From Rhexocercosporidium sp. MPI-PUGE-AT-0058 (lineage: Eukaryota; Ascomycota; Leotiomycetes; Helotiales): a stretch of 64,000 nucleotides of DNA. Both the position numbers and the translations under genes were made by a program. A model generated the notes under the pieces. It had not been told where the DNA came from and did not search any database. It was given only the letters and a program-made list of their open reading frames with translations. The DNA is taken from assembly GCA_020746875.1 (NCBI GenBank), contig JAGTJL010000011.1, positions 1,488,001 to 1,552,000 of the forward strand, in the 5' to 3' direction. Shown piece after piece: positions 26,881 through 37,740 of the stretch. The first letter of the stretch is position 1. Each line of letters opens with the position of its first letter.

Positions 26881-28250
26881 ACATCCAGTAAGTCGCCCCC
26901 CTTCTGGCCACCCCTGGTATCCGGCCACCTCGTTAAACACACCGCCATTGCATATACCTGTCTTTAATAATTAATAATTAATTTTACCTTTTATCAATTT
27001 ATTAATTTTTAAGAATTAAAGTAAGAATAAAATAAAGCTTACATTAGCAAAAACCTTTAGAAGGTATTAATAGGCATTTCCTGTCGTTGCCCGTATTTAT
27101 AACCGTGGTAGTATATTTAAAATTGTAACTCCGATAATAGCACGTACTCCTTTAAGTTACGTAGTTTAATAGGGCCTGTAGTTATAGTTATTAATAGCGC
27201 TAGTAGCGCTTAATACGCGGAAATATAAAATTAATTATAAAGCTAGAAATTATCGAAAGACTTTTATAAAAGTATACTTCAGTTTACGAGTATATATATA
27301 TACGTACGTATACATGTGTATTACGTGCACGTATATATATGCCTTAATATAAATGTAATTTCCTTGAATTATCACGTGCGCTTCTTAGATTTTTTTTTTT
27401 TTAAAAAAAAATAAAGACTTACAGCGTAAGAGCTTTATTAAGAGTTATAAATTAAACGTAAACGCTAGCGGCTGCTAAAACGTAACGATTTTTAATTCGA
27501 TTCCTTTTTTTTAGGCGTTTTAAGTTAAATATAAGTAAGTTATTACGTTTAACCGTTTAAGTTACGGATCGCACTCTAACTTAAGTGTGATCCGCAGATT
27601 AAGTAGTTAAACGTTATATACAGCCGATGTAGCCCTTATTTAGTAAAACCAGTCCTACTCCGCAGTTAAAATATTTGCTGATGCTTGTATAAGGAAGATT
27701 ATTATTAAATATAAGTAAAAATATTATTTAAAGTTAAATGTAAAGCTTTTATTTAATAATAGACTTGATAGTCTTATATAAGACCTTTTATGTTATCGGA
27801 CCTTTTCCTTGGCGAGATCTTAAATCTTTTAAATCCTTTTTGCCCTTAAGAGCTCCTAAGATCTCGAGATTTATTACGTGACTTAAAGTCACGTAATCTG
27901 GGGGTTAAATTAATTTTACTTATTTATTAATAATAATTATCTTATATATATAACTAATAATAAAATCTTAAGTGTTAAAGTCTCTTAAAGTAATCGTCTT
28001 AGGAATAATACTTTCATTATACCTTTCTCCCGGGCCTTCTGTCCTCCTGAGCCTAAGGTCCCAAGTATTATACTATCCTTGGCTTCCAGTCCTGCGACCC
28101 GGAACCGTTCGTAACATTTACTAGAGGAAGGGATAGGAGTAATAAGATTAGCGCGAAAGGCCAAGACGGCGAATTGCGACCTGAAGAGGCTAGGCCTGTT
28201 TCGCATCGTAAGTATAGGATACGTGCCCTTCTTGTTTACAGACTAGGTAC
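26881..28250. other. RIP-affected block between the MFS and amidase genes
   Basis: The left edge at about 26889-26936 is C-rich (CCCCCCTTCTGGCCACCCC and CGGCCACCTCGTTAA) and resembles the terminal repeat style of the Fot1/pogo element at 31978. I could not find a matching right end. The interior is AT-rich with RIP bias. A minus-strand stretch at 27985-28206 is less mutated and reads as a protein-like 73 codons (for example FRVAGLEAKDSIILGTLGSG), probably a remnant of a mobile-element protein I do not recognise. Confidence 0.6.
27873..27897. repeat. Perfect 25-nt palindrome
   Basis: Twelve-base arms ATTACGTGACTT and AAGTCACGTAAT around a single central A. It sits in a RIP-affected block and may be the trace of an element end or a hairpin. 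No flanking gene uses it as a terminator. Confidence 0.8.
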
Positions 28251-28728
28251 TTAAAACCTGTTATACGACCACAAAATGATCTATGCCGCGGTGAAACATT
28301 TACGTACGTTCGTGACGGACAGCGCTTGGGCCGATAAACCGGTGTTTTGGACACTAAAGCGGCCTAGCATAAACTACATTCCCCGCACTTTGGGGAAGCC
28401 TAGTCTAAGTTGACACTGACAAAACTATAAAGTAGTTTGACATTTGACATTCTCACCTGCCACAGTTCGGAGACCGGTCTGAAGTAGGGTCCGGCCATTC
28501 CAATTCAGTAGCAGTAGGAATATCGGATACAATTCACGGCATATTTTCGTGCTTACAAGGTGATCAGTGATGCAGGTAGATAGGGCTCCATTGTCTCAAG
28601 GAGAGTAGCCGCTGCTGGTATTAAACTTCATAGAAACCTCCCTCGTCTCCTGATATCCTCTCCGTAAACTTCCTCTTCGCTTTCCTCACAATCCCAATCT
28701 CCCGTTATCTCTCCTTCACTCTCTCAAA
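28251..28728 (+). promoter_or_regulatory. Promoter and 5'UTR region of the amidase gene
   Basis: Normal-composition DNA, with a pyrimidine-rich stretch at about 28640-28725 directly before the start codon, as is common in filamentous fungal promoters. Confidence 0.45.
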
Positions 28729-30366
28729 ATGTCGGCCCCTGACCCATGGGAGCAGATCTCGGAAAGGAAGAAGAAAGAACAGCAAGCTAGAATTCCAGAA
28801 GAATGGAAGGTCGCTGTTCCAGCTGATCTCTCTCGTCCTCTGGATCTCTTCAAAGACAAGAGCATCCTCTCCGGAGAAGAGTTGCAATGGACGGACCCAT
28901 CCAATGATGCCTTGACAACACTTGCCTTCGTCTCTTCTGGCTCAGTCACTGCGGAACAACTCATTACCGCATTTTGCAAGCGCGCAGCAATCGCTCACGC
29001 GGCAACAAACTGCCTTACGGAGATCACATTCGACGCCGCCATCCAACGAGCAAAGACACTAGATGAGCACTTCCGCAACACAGGAAAAGTCGTTGGCCCA
29101 CTGCACGGGCTGCCAATCAGCGTGAAAGACCACATGAACGTCGAGGGCGTCGATTCATCTATGGGATTCTCATCGCTGTGTTTCGATCCTGCGAAGCAGA
29201 ACGGCAAGCTTGTGCAGGTGCTTGTCGATCAAGGGGCCGTGGTCATCGCCAAGACGAACATCCCTCAGACGGCTTTTACGGCTGATAGCGACAACTTGGT
29301 CTTTGGTCGCACACTGAATCCATATAACAGCAAGTTTGGAGCTAGCGGCTCTTCTGGCGGCGAAGGAGCGCTGATTGCAATGGGTGGGTCGCTGCTGGGA
29401 TTGGCTTCTGATGGCTCGGGATCGATTCGCATGCCGTCTGCAGCGAACGGAGTTGTGGGCTACAAGCCAAGTGGATACCGACTTCCCTCCGATGGGAGAC
29501 CTGTGTTCGATTATGGGATGATGGGGATCGTTGGAATGGGTCCTGTTGGCGTCTTCGGCTTCATGGGTCGCTCCATTCGTGATATCCGTGCCTTTGCGAA
29601 ACTGGTGTGTGAGCAGAGGATTTGGGACACTGATCCTTTCCTGTATCCCAGTCCGTGGATAGGGATCGATACCCCGCGACCCCGTATCGGCGTCTGGACA
29701 GTCAATACGCCAAATTCGTATATCCATCTCCATCCTCCCGTCAAGCGCGGCTTCTTGGTGGCGCAGGATCGCCTCCGCCATGCGGGCTACGAACTGGTCG
29801 AGTTTCAAAACCCGGATATCTCTAGCATCTGGGAGTTTCAGCGAGATTGGCTTGGAATCCAAGGTCTTTCCACGTTGCGCAAGTTCCTTGGGAACGAGCC
29901 ACTGACCAATATCGCTGCGAAGACAAATATCTTGAAATATGAGCAACCGACGACGTTGACGGTGAAATACCTCCATGAGATGAACATGAAACTTGCTGGT
30001 CTTGTGATGGCCATGACGAGCGCCTGGTCTGCGAGTGGAAAGCCACTTGATGCTCTACTCTGGGTAAATTCGCCGCATACCGCCATGCCGTGGGACACAT
30101 GGATGGATACAACTTGCACAGCCGTTTTCAATTGTATTGATTGGCCAGCTGTTGCACTGCCGCTTGGTATAATGTCTGATATGAAGATAGACGTCAAGGA
30201 GGATTTCGTACCGTGGAATGAGATGGATGCTCAGATTCAGAGTATATATGATGCGGAGAGTTTTGACGGGTTACCTTTAGCTGTGCAATTGATCGGTAGG
30301 AGGTTTGAGGATGAGAAGTTGTTGGGGATTGCGGAGCAAGTACATCCGATTTTGCTAGGGCAGTAG
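28729..30366 (+). CDS. Amidase-signature family hydrolase (acetamidase-like)
   Basis: Single exon, 545 residues, in the usual range for fungal acetamidase and fatty-acid-amide-hydrolase-like enzymes. They hydrolyse carboxamides to acid plus ammonia with a Ser-cisSer-Lys triad. All three residues are visible: Lys133 in LPISVKDH, the cis-Ser at about 208-209 in GASGSSGGEGAL, and the nucleophile Ser232 in DGSGSIRMPSA. The N-terminal helix with DPWEQISERKKKEQQARIP is typical of fungal members, and DWPAVALPLG near the C-terminus belongs to the substrate pocket. No signal peptide, so cytosolic. The start codon sits in CAAAATGTCG. It is convergent with a Zn2Cys6 regulator 356 bp away, which may control it. 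The natural amide is unknown. Confidence 0.95.
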   Translation: MSAPDPWEQISERKKKEQQARIPEEWKVAVPADLSRPLDLFKDKSILSGEELQWTDPSNDALTTLAFVSSGSVTAEQLITAFCKRAAIAHAATNCLTEITFDAAIQRAKTLDEHFRNTGKVVGPLHGLPISVKDHMNVEGVDSSMGFSSLCFDPAKQNGKLVQVLVDQGAVVIAKTNIPQTAFTADSDNLVFGRTLNPYNSKFGASGSSGGEGALIAMGGSLLGLASDGSGSIRMPSAANGVVGYKPSGYRLPSDGRPVFDYGMMGIVGMGPVGVFGFMGRSIRDIRAFAKLVCEQRIWDTDPFLYPSPWIGIDTPRPRIGVWTVNTPNSYIHLHPPVKRGFLVAQDRLRHAGYELVEFQNPDISSIWEFQRDWLGIQGLSTLRKFLGNEPLTNIAAKTNILKYEQPTTLTVKYLHEMNMKLAGLVMAMTSAWSASGKPLDALLWVNSPHTAMPWDTWMDTTCTAVFNCIDWPAVALPLGIMSDMKIDVKEDFVPWNEMDAQIQSIYDAESFDGLPLAVQLIGRRFEDEKLLGIAEQVHPILLGQ

Positions 30367-30722
30367 AACGTAGAACCTGACTCTTGAAACACTTTCTTGT
30401 ATCTTTATCCTGTATGTACACCTGGTTATATACCATAAATCATGCTCCAGGGCTTAGTCCGAGCGAGTTATACGGAGGACGATCATCCAATTGAAACCTC
30501 CATGTACTCGCGTTACCGACAGTCAAACTTTCATAGCAAGCAAGACAAAGCAGTTTCGATATTGGTAATATCACCTGATCCCAGCTCTATGTTAGCTCTG
30601 CACTTCACTGTTGAACTACCCCATCGAGTCAATAAAAAATTGAAATCATACGAGAAATATCATCTCCAGCTCCTACGGAGTTCTTCCTTGTAAATTGGGA
30701 TCGTAACAACGAGGTAATACCC
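30367..30722. other. Shared 3' region between convergent genes
   Basis: 356 bp between the stop codons of the amidase (+) and the Zn2Cys6 regulator (-). It should hold both 3'UTRs. I see no further feature. Confidence 0.5.
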
Positions 30723-31892
30723 TCATGGCAGGTAAAACATCGTCGGCATAAGTTGTGTCACCTGATCCCATGTCAAACTCCCCCCCACATCCCTGATCCG
30801 CCAGACAGATTCGATAAGTTGTCTTAGCTTTACAACATACTGCTTGAAGACAGGTCTGAAGCGCTCTTCCAGCGCGATAGTAATATCTCCTCTCTCGCTA
30901 GGATGGTCCAACTCAAGTGCCGCGACCAGAAAAGGGAAGAAGGATGTCAATGGATATTCTCCCATCGCGCGGAAACAGACGTCGAGATCTAACAGAATCT
31001 GTCTTGCTTGATTGAGACCTATATCATCGTCCCTCCAGAACGGATACTTTAGGCGATAGATGAAAAGCAAGGTTGCATGTTGATAGACACTAGCTTGCCT
31101 CCGCATCGACATGACTTCGTTCTTGGAGAATTTCTTTTCGAAGTCCGGCGGCTCATCTGAGTGCCATTTCGAGACTGCAAGTTCTATGGGCGACAGATCT
31201 TTCTGCGTCTTCGCAGCATCGCATAGATCGTAAAGAATTGGAAGGAAATTGCAGGATAAACCGAGAGCACGATCAACAATGGTTCTTTGCCCAACATATC
31301 GAATGATAGGCAGTTGTCGGAGCAAAAGAGAGCTGATTGTGTCCATGAGCATTAGACAGTGGAGATGACATTCCAGATCCGGATATTCCCAGGGCACTGG
31401 GTACCAGGGCTTGATGGATAGAAGAGCGTGTGTGAGGACTGCGTAGGGAAAAGTGCAAGCCGTGAGTACCTCGAACGTGACGATGCAGAGACCAACTCCG
31501 CTGAATGCTGCTAGTTGAGAATAGGATTCAAGGTTGAATTGGCGGAAGTGCTGTAGCGCGGTAGTTGTGCTAATGAGGCTGAGGGTATCGCTGGAGCCTC
31601 CATGAACGACGGCAGTTATAGCCATACATGCTCCCTGAAGAACTGGATCGTAGCTAGCCTTGAGGTTATGTTTGAAGGATTTGGAGAAGCTGGGGCCGAT
31701 GACGAAGCTGTCGATGAAGTCTTTCGACCATAGCTCGGTGACCGCCCAGATATAGCCTTTAGGTTTCCGGCCCCGCCGATGCGCTGTACGGGATTCACAG
31801 CGATGACCGAGGCGGTCACAGCGATGGCAGGTGGACGCGGTGGGTGGGAAGATGCACTTGGATTTGAGTCGATGGCAGCGATCGCAAGTCAT
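30723..31892 (-). CDS. Zn2Cys6 fungal transcription factor
   Basis: Single exon, 389 residues. The binuclear zinc cluster starts almost at residue 1, with Cys3, Cys6, Cys13, Cys22, Cys25 and Cys32 in the spacing CX2CX6CX8CX2CX6C. A basic linker follows (HRRGRKPKGY). The remainder is helical and resembles the fungal-specific domain 2 group (for example ACMAITAVVHGG and SGVGLCIVTFEVLTA), which often regulates local catabolic or secondary-metabolism genes. There is no obvious coiled-coil dimerisation region after the cluster. A position next to the amidase and 4.3 kb from the transporter suggests a local regulator; this is inference. The upstream intergenic space is only 85 bp before the end of a Fot1/pogo-type element, so the original promoter has probably been displaced. 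Because the cluster begins at residue 3, a lost upstream exon is conceivable. Confidence 0.93.
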   Translation of the reverse strand: MTCDRCHRLKSKCIFPPTASTCHRCDRLGHRCESRTAHRRGRKPKGYIWAVTELWSKDFIDSFVIGPSFSKSFKHNLKASYDPVLQGACMAITAVVHGGSSDTLSLISTTTALQHFRQFNLESYSQLAAFSGVGLCIVTFEVLTACTFPYAVLTHALLSIKPWYPVPWEYPDLECHLHCLMLMDTISSLLLRQLPIIRYVGQRTIVDRALGLSCNFLPILYDLCDAAKTQKDLSPIELAVSKWHSDEPPDFEKKFSKNEVMSMRRQASVYQHATLLFIYRLKYPFWRDDDIGLNQARQILLDLDVCFRAMGEYPLTSFFPFLVAALELDHPSERGDITIALEERFRPVFKQYVVKLRQLIESVWRIRDVGGSLTWDQVTQLMPTMFYLP

Positions 31893-31977
31893 GGCCAGTT
31901 CATGATGATTGATGTCTGGCTACCTTAGGTTTGGCATGGAGCTTACTCGATATGAGGGGTGTAACAGGATTCCCTTA

Positions 31978-32029
31978 ACGTCCCACCCCACCATTCCGCC
32001 CACCCCCCTATTCCGCCTACCTCGCGTAA
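31978..32029. repeat. Left terminal inverted repeat of the pogo-type element
   Basis: Starts ACGTCCCACCCCACC and ends CCTACCTCGCGTAA. It pairs with 33737-33788. Confidence 0.92.
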
Positions 32030-33736
32030 TATCAGCATATTTTATTTAATACTTAATAATTCTATTCTACGTCAACTTTCATATAAGAAATTATAGAGTT
32101 AAAATCTCTTTTTAATTCGGGTTTTACTAATGTAATTTGACGATTTCTAGCCGTAATTTGAGCCGCCTGAATAGTACGTATTATCGTAAACTTGGAATTT
32201 AGGCTAATTTGGATTTTCTTTCTTTTCCTTAGCTTTAACTGCTTTAATCGCTTTTCTAACTTTTTAATTCTTATATTTACTTTTCCTAATTCGTAATCCT
32301 TTTTATTAAATCTCTTTATAATCTTTTTAAGAAGTAAACGCTGCGTCGGATACTAATCATATGATTCGCTTATTAAAATGCGTATTTATAAACGAAAATC
32401 TTTCGCAGTTTTAGGAGTTTATAATTAAATAAAAGTGCTAAAAAGCTCGGGAGATAGTATTACTATTCTCTAAGACTCTTAGAGAGCTGGGGCTATCGAT
32501 TTATTATTATTTTCTAATAATAACGGGCTTATTAGGGGTTTTACTAGAGATACCGACTATAATCTATTAATTTTTTATTTAAATTTAATATTAAAAAGAA
32601 TTATAGTATCTCGGCGTGCTTTTTAATAATAAAAAAAGGAAATTGCGCTTATTAATTAGCTTATAATCGATTAAAGAATTTAATTTATACAATTCCTTTC
32701 GATAAGCACGCTTTAGCGTAAAGAAAACCGTCAAATCTAAGGGTTATAAGACGTGCGACGTATATATAAGTAAATATAATAGAAATATATTATTTTTAAG
32801 GCACTTTTAAAGGAATTCCGTAATCTTATAATTCCCGTGGCCGTCTAGAATAAAAAGTCTTACTGAATAATTACGTGGATTCGTTTAAGAGATAAATACT
32901 TTTACTAGCTATTTAAGAGCCGTCTTATTAGTCGTTTATTTATTATCGGTTGCAGTAAAATGCCAGTCGTTAAATACGTCTAATTAAGACGGAAACTACT
33001 ATTACTGCACCGATTTTCTCTTATAAATTATAAGAGATTATATAAAGACCCTTATAATAGAAATACACTTAATAATTAACGTTTAAATACGTAAGCTAGG
33101 CTATTTTCCTTAAATTGTACGCTGTTCAGCGTGCTTTACAATGAAACTATTCAAATTATAACCTTTTATAATATTAGTCTCGTTCATATTCTATCGTTAA
33201 TTTGCTGGAATAGCTTTAATAGCCGGAATTTCCGATTTTTAAAAATAAGACTTAATAATATCAAAATAAGCGCTATTAATACGTACAGAATCGACGTATA
33301 TATGCTTCTTCGTTTTCAGAATAGGATTCCGTGCTAAAAACCTGGAAATCTAGTATTTTTTAAGTAATAAATAATCTCTTTGAAAAGCTAAAAGAGGCTT
33401 TTTAAAAACTCTAATTTATGCATACGTAATTCTACGACTAAAAGACTTTTGAGTTAAAACCCAATTAGTTAATCGACTTTCTATTAAAGTAAGTAGCCTT
33501 TATAAGTAATTAGCGGCTTCTTTATAAGATAACGTCGTTATATTACGGCTACGAAAGGTAGACCTTAGAACACCTTATTTAAGCGATGCTTTTCGTAATG
33601 ATTTGCCGTTTGCAATCTCTGCAAGCGTATATATAATATCGTACTCGGTATATTAAGTATTTTAAATTTAAAAAGAATTAATTAAAAATTAAGGAGTAAT
33701 TAATTATTTAAGTTAGTAAGTAGATATAGCGGTGAG

Positions 33737-33788
33737 TTAAGCGAGGTAGGCGGAATAAGGGGATAGGCGGAATAGTAGGGTAGGACGT
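33737..33788. repeat. Right terminal inverted repeat of the pogo-type element
   Basis: Reverse complement starts ACGTCCTACCCTACT. It is more RIP-mutated than the left copy. Confidence 0.92.
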
Positions 33789-34418
33789 TATATAATCCCA
33801 CCCCGGCTATAAATCCCGCCCTAATAATATTTTATACTTAACTTTAGGAAATCTCAACTTCATTAAAATTAAAGATATAATTATAATTATTAAAGTAAAA
33901 GATATATTAAATCTCGTTTAATTAATTATATTAAACTAATATTTTTAAATATATCGTGCGAGCATTTTAATTTTCCGTCTTCCTCGACTTTCACGTGATA
34001 ACCACGCATCCTCCCTTATTACGGCTACGGTTCGACAGAGAGCCCCTAAAAGTAACTTAACGATTAAAAAGGCTTTTAGCGCAGGTTATTTAGCTTTAAG
34101 TTTGGCGCGAGATGGTGCTTTAGCTTTTAGTGCATTAGATTTCGCCGGAGAAGAGAGTGATTTTAATATCTTTAGAAGAATTAGGTTCGCTGCCGCCAAA
34201 TCCTTTGCTAATTGCTTCGCAGTTTATCTTTATTCTTTTATAAGTAGTTCCTCTTTCTTTTTGAGAGCATTCGCAGCTCGCTATATCTTACGTTATTCTT
34301 TAGCTTTATCTTTAATTTATTATAGCTTTTCTTTTTCAGCTGGAAACTCTACTGCTTTAATAATAGTATTTGCCTCTTAATACATACTTTTAGTCTCTTT
34401 TTCTTTATATAAATTAAG

Positions 34419-34673
34419 TGTTACGGCTGGCTAGAGGTTAATACGGTGCAAGAGATAGCTTTGTATTTAAACCTAAAGCTACGCTCAGAATTAAAAAGAA
34501 AAAACAAAAAGAAAAGGAAAGCTCTTTATAAGAGGGAGCTTTAATATAAATACATAAAAAGTCCCCTTAGCTTTTCCCGATTAGGCCTAGCGCTATAATT
34601 GCTATGCCAAGGCAATGCTACGAGCGATGCCGAGCTCGCTCGGTTAAAATATAAGGCTTAAGGAGTCGTAATA
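34419..34673. repeat. Gypsy LTR, left in window (3' LTR of the element)
   Basis: 255 bp. Begins TGTTACGGCTGGCTAGAGG and ends in GTCGTAATA, where the other copy keeps GTCGTAACA. Confidence 0.93.
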
Positions 34674-37479
34674 TTACCTCTCTTTCTCGAAAAACTACGT
34701 CCTCGCAATTATAGTTATAATAATATCGTCCTTTAAGTCGTTATAATCGTCGACACTAGTATTATATACTTTTAATTATTAAGGTAATGCCCTTAGAAGT
34801 CCTTTAGCCGCTTTATTATTAAAGTAAAAGTTCTTAATTATATAAAATACGGTTATAATATTCGAGCACGGATATTATTATAAGTCCTCGTCGACGCCTA
34901 ACTACTTAATACGGTAGAATAGCTTATTCTTTATAACCTTAAAGCCTAGTATAGCCTTAATTTCCTATTCGTCTTAGTTTAATAAGAATTAAATTAATGC
35001 CGGCGTTTATCTTATTTATTTTAATAAAGAATTATTAACGTACTTTCGTAGCGAATAAATATAAAATATAAGGTATATAATTTAATTTACCGGTAACTTT
35101 ATTTTCTAATTCTTTCCTTTTTTTAAGAATACTTTAACTAAGCTATATTATTTATTAAAGAGTTTCTTTAAAAGACAGTCGATATTCTAGTTTTAAGTGT
35201 CAATTAATATTAAGTTACTAACGTCTTAATCGATAGCGCGTCGATTACGATTAGCTAGACGCTCTATTTTCTCTTATTAAGCTTTTAACGACGATTATAT
35301 AACTTTTATAACCTCCTTTATATATAAGGCGACTTATAGAGCTTCCTCGCGGTTAAGCTTCTTTATTACCGTAATAAATAGTTTTAGATTTATTAAGTCC
35401 TAGGAAGTCTTTAGCTTTACGCCGTTAAGTAACTAGAAAGGCGTGAGGTTATTAAAAGACTCGTGAGGTAAAGTAAACTACGTAATATTTATAATAAGTA
35501 AGAGGTCATTTTAATTATCTTAATAATAATAGTAGAAAAAGCGGAGCTATTACTTAATATATTAGTTTATTACTTCGGTTTAGCCGTTAATATTAAAATT
35601 ATATATTATTATTAGCTTTACTTTAATGCCGAGTATATAATAATACTCTTTTTAAAAAAAGGAAACGAATTACGGACTTTAGTTTAAAATAATAGACTTT
35701 AATATGCCGAAATAGTAAGTTTAATAAACGAGGAAGAGAGTAATTATGCTTTTAGCGGTAATTATATTATTATAAGGTATTAAGACTGGTTTCTTAAATA
35801 AGCAGTTAATAATAACTATAACGAAGTTATAATCGCTTTTATTTAATAATAATTTCGTAAAATCTATTGTAAGGTATTAATACGGCCGAGCGAGAATAAG
35901 TAAAAGGTATAAGAAATTAAGTGTTTTATTTCTTTTAGCTTTTTACTTAAAGTAGTTATAATTCGCTATATAATAGCTTACGTCCGTAAAAAGGCTATTT
36001 TAGTAGTATTTATAATTTAATATAATTTTCATTTTTCCGATTCTGGTATAAATAATTAAAAGTTGCGAGTGCATATAACGTAATAACGACGTATAAAGCT
36101 CCGGCGGTTTTACAAGTACTTTTAAACGGCTTTAAAAAAGAAGCTTATTATTCGACAGCTTATAATCTAAGTCGTTCTCGCGGGCTTTTTGTCGAAGAGG
36201 CTTTAGTAAAAGAGACTCTTTATTAATTATAAGCACTTAATTTATTACGTCGTATTTAACGATATTATATGTAATTATAAAATTAAGGTTTAACTCTTTC
36301 GCGATAAGTGCTTCCGGGTTAATTAACACGTGATTTTATTTTAAAGCTTACTCTGCCTCTTAATCTGGCTCTTAATCTAGCTCTTAGTCTAACTCTTAGT
36401 CTACCTTTTAATCTACTTTTACGGGAATTAAAGAAGCAGCTAAAGTAGCGGCTATACGACTACTCCGTATATACCGCCTTATGATTTCTAATTAAGTATT
36501 TTGCGCTATTATTAAATAAAGAATGATTCCGTAAAAAAAAAGTATATTTAAATACTTTAATTAAGCGGCCTTAATTAAGAAACGTTTTTTTTTAAAAGTA
36601 TTCTATTTATTAATTCAATTACTCGTTTAAAAAACCACGCTTAATATATTTCTCGATTAAATAGTCGCGATAACTTAAATAAGTCGACGGCTGTTAACTG
36701 GAAGTCAGCGGTAATTAAAGAATCGATTTTGTCGTCCGTAATAAGTTACTGACTACGAATAGCTCGCTTACGAGCCTCTATTACCGTAAAGTCTTAATCT
36801 TTTCGAGAAAGAGTATTAGTAAGAGTATTAATAATCTCGGTATAATATATAATCGTAAAATAAAATTCCGCGAAAAACTCGGCTTAATATGCTTACTTAG
36901 CCGTAAGATTTTTAATAATTATAAAATACTTTAAAGCTTAGTAATCCGTATATACGTATATATTTTTTTAAGTACTTAATAATTCTAGGCGATATTACTT
37001 AAACGACCGAAAGATTATTAATATTTCTTTATTATAAATTAAGTAATTAAGCTCGGGATTTATTATAATCTTAAAAAAGTAACTTATAAAATAAAAAATG
37101 CCGTCTTTTTAAAATTAAAATAATACGCTAGTAACGATTTTATTAAAAAAGTCGGTTTTTAGCCGCGTTTATTTTATTAAATCGTAATAATAAAAGACTA
37201 ATGTAAATAAAAAGGCTTTTTAAAGAGTTTCTTACGCGTTTTTATAAGCGTTATCGAAGTTAAAGGGCATATCCTTCTCGATAAGTATTATAAGGAGTTA
37301 AGTAATATAATTATAATCTTTAATAAACCGGCGATAGAAATTATAAAACTTAAAGTAGCTTTATACGTTACGTACGTTACCGGCGTATTTTTAATCTTTA
37401 ATTACGTTAATCTTTTCCGGGTTTACTTTTATATTATTAACGCTAATAATAAAACTTAAGAACTTCGTTTTTTATATAT

Positions 37480-37740
37480 TAAACTCGGACTTCTTAATAT
37501 CGGCTTATAATTCGTGCGCTTATAATATTATTATTACTTTTTTAATTTAAACTTCGTATTTCTTAGGGGTTATTAAATATATAAAAATATTATTTATATA
37601 AGCCGGGTAAAAGTCGTTTAAATGTTTTATTAAGATATTATTAATAAATCGCTAAAAAGTCGCCGGATTATTTATAAAGCTAAAAGGAAGGACTTTATAT
37701 TTATACGTATTATACCGGGTATAAAAAGTCGTATAATCTT
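37480..37740 (-). pseudogene. Ty3/Gypsy reverse transcriptase core, RIP-degraded
   Basis: Minus-strand conceptual translation shows the run of Gypsy RT blocks listed for the parent element, interrupted by several stops. The catalytic box (near 37577-37602) reads YINN, so even stop-free copies would be inactive. Confidence 0.88.

Larger units (their letters stand above)
31978..33788 (-). mobile_element. Fot1/pogo-type DNA transposon, RIP-inactivated
   Basis: 1811 bp with 52-bp terminal inverted repeats (31978-32029 and 33737-33788) that differ at seven positions, six of them C-to-T on the right. TA dinucleotides flank both ends (31976-31977 and 33789-33790), the target duplication of Tc1/mariner-superfamily elements. 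Read on the minus strand, the interior still shows pogo transposase blocks through stop codons: an N-terminal helix-turn-helix region (IANGKSLRKASL), a CENP-B-like region (RLTNWVLTQ and RNPILKTKKH), IPAIKAIPAN before the catalytic domain, SHVLQPLDLTVF late in the DDE domain, and a Lys/Glu-rich tail near 32250. No intact frame remains, so it cannot move by itself. Confidence 0.9.

Noticed and set aside
34102..34380. 92-codon plus-strand ORF in the RIP block
   Set aside because: Antisense to the Lys/Ala-rich transposase tail read on the minus strand.
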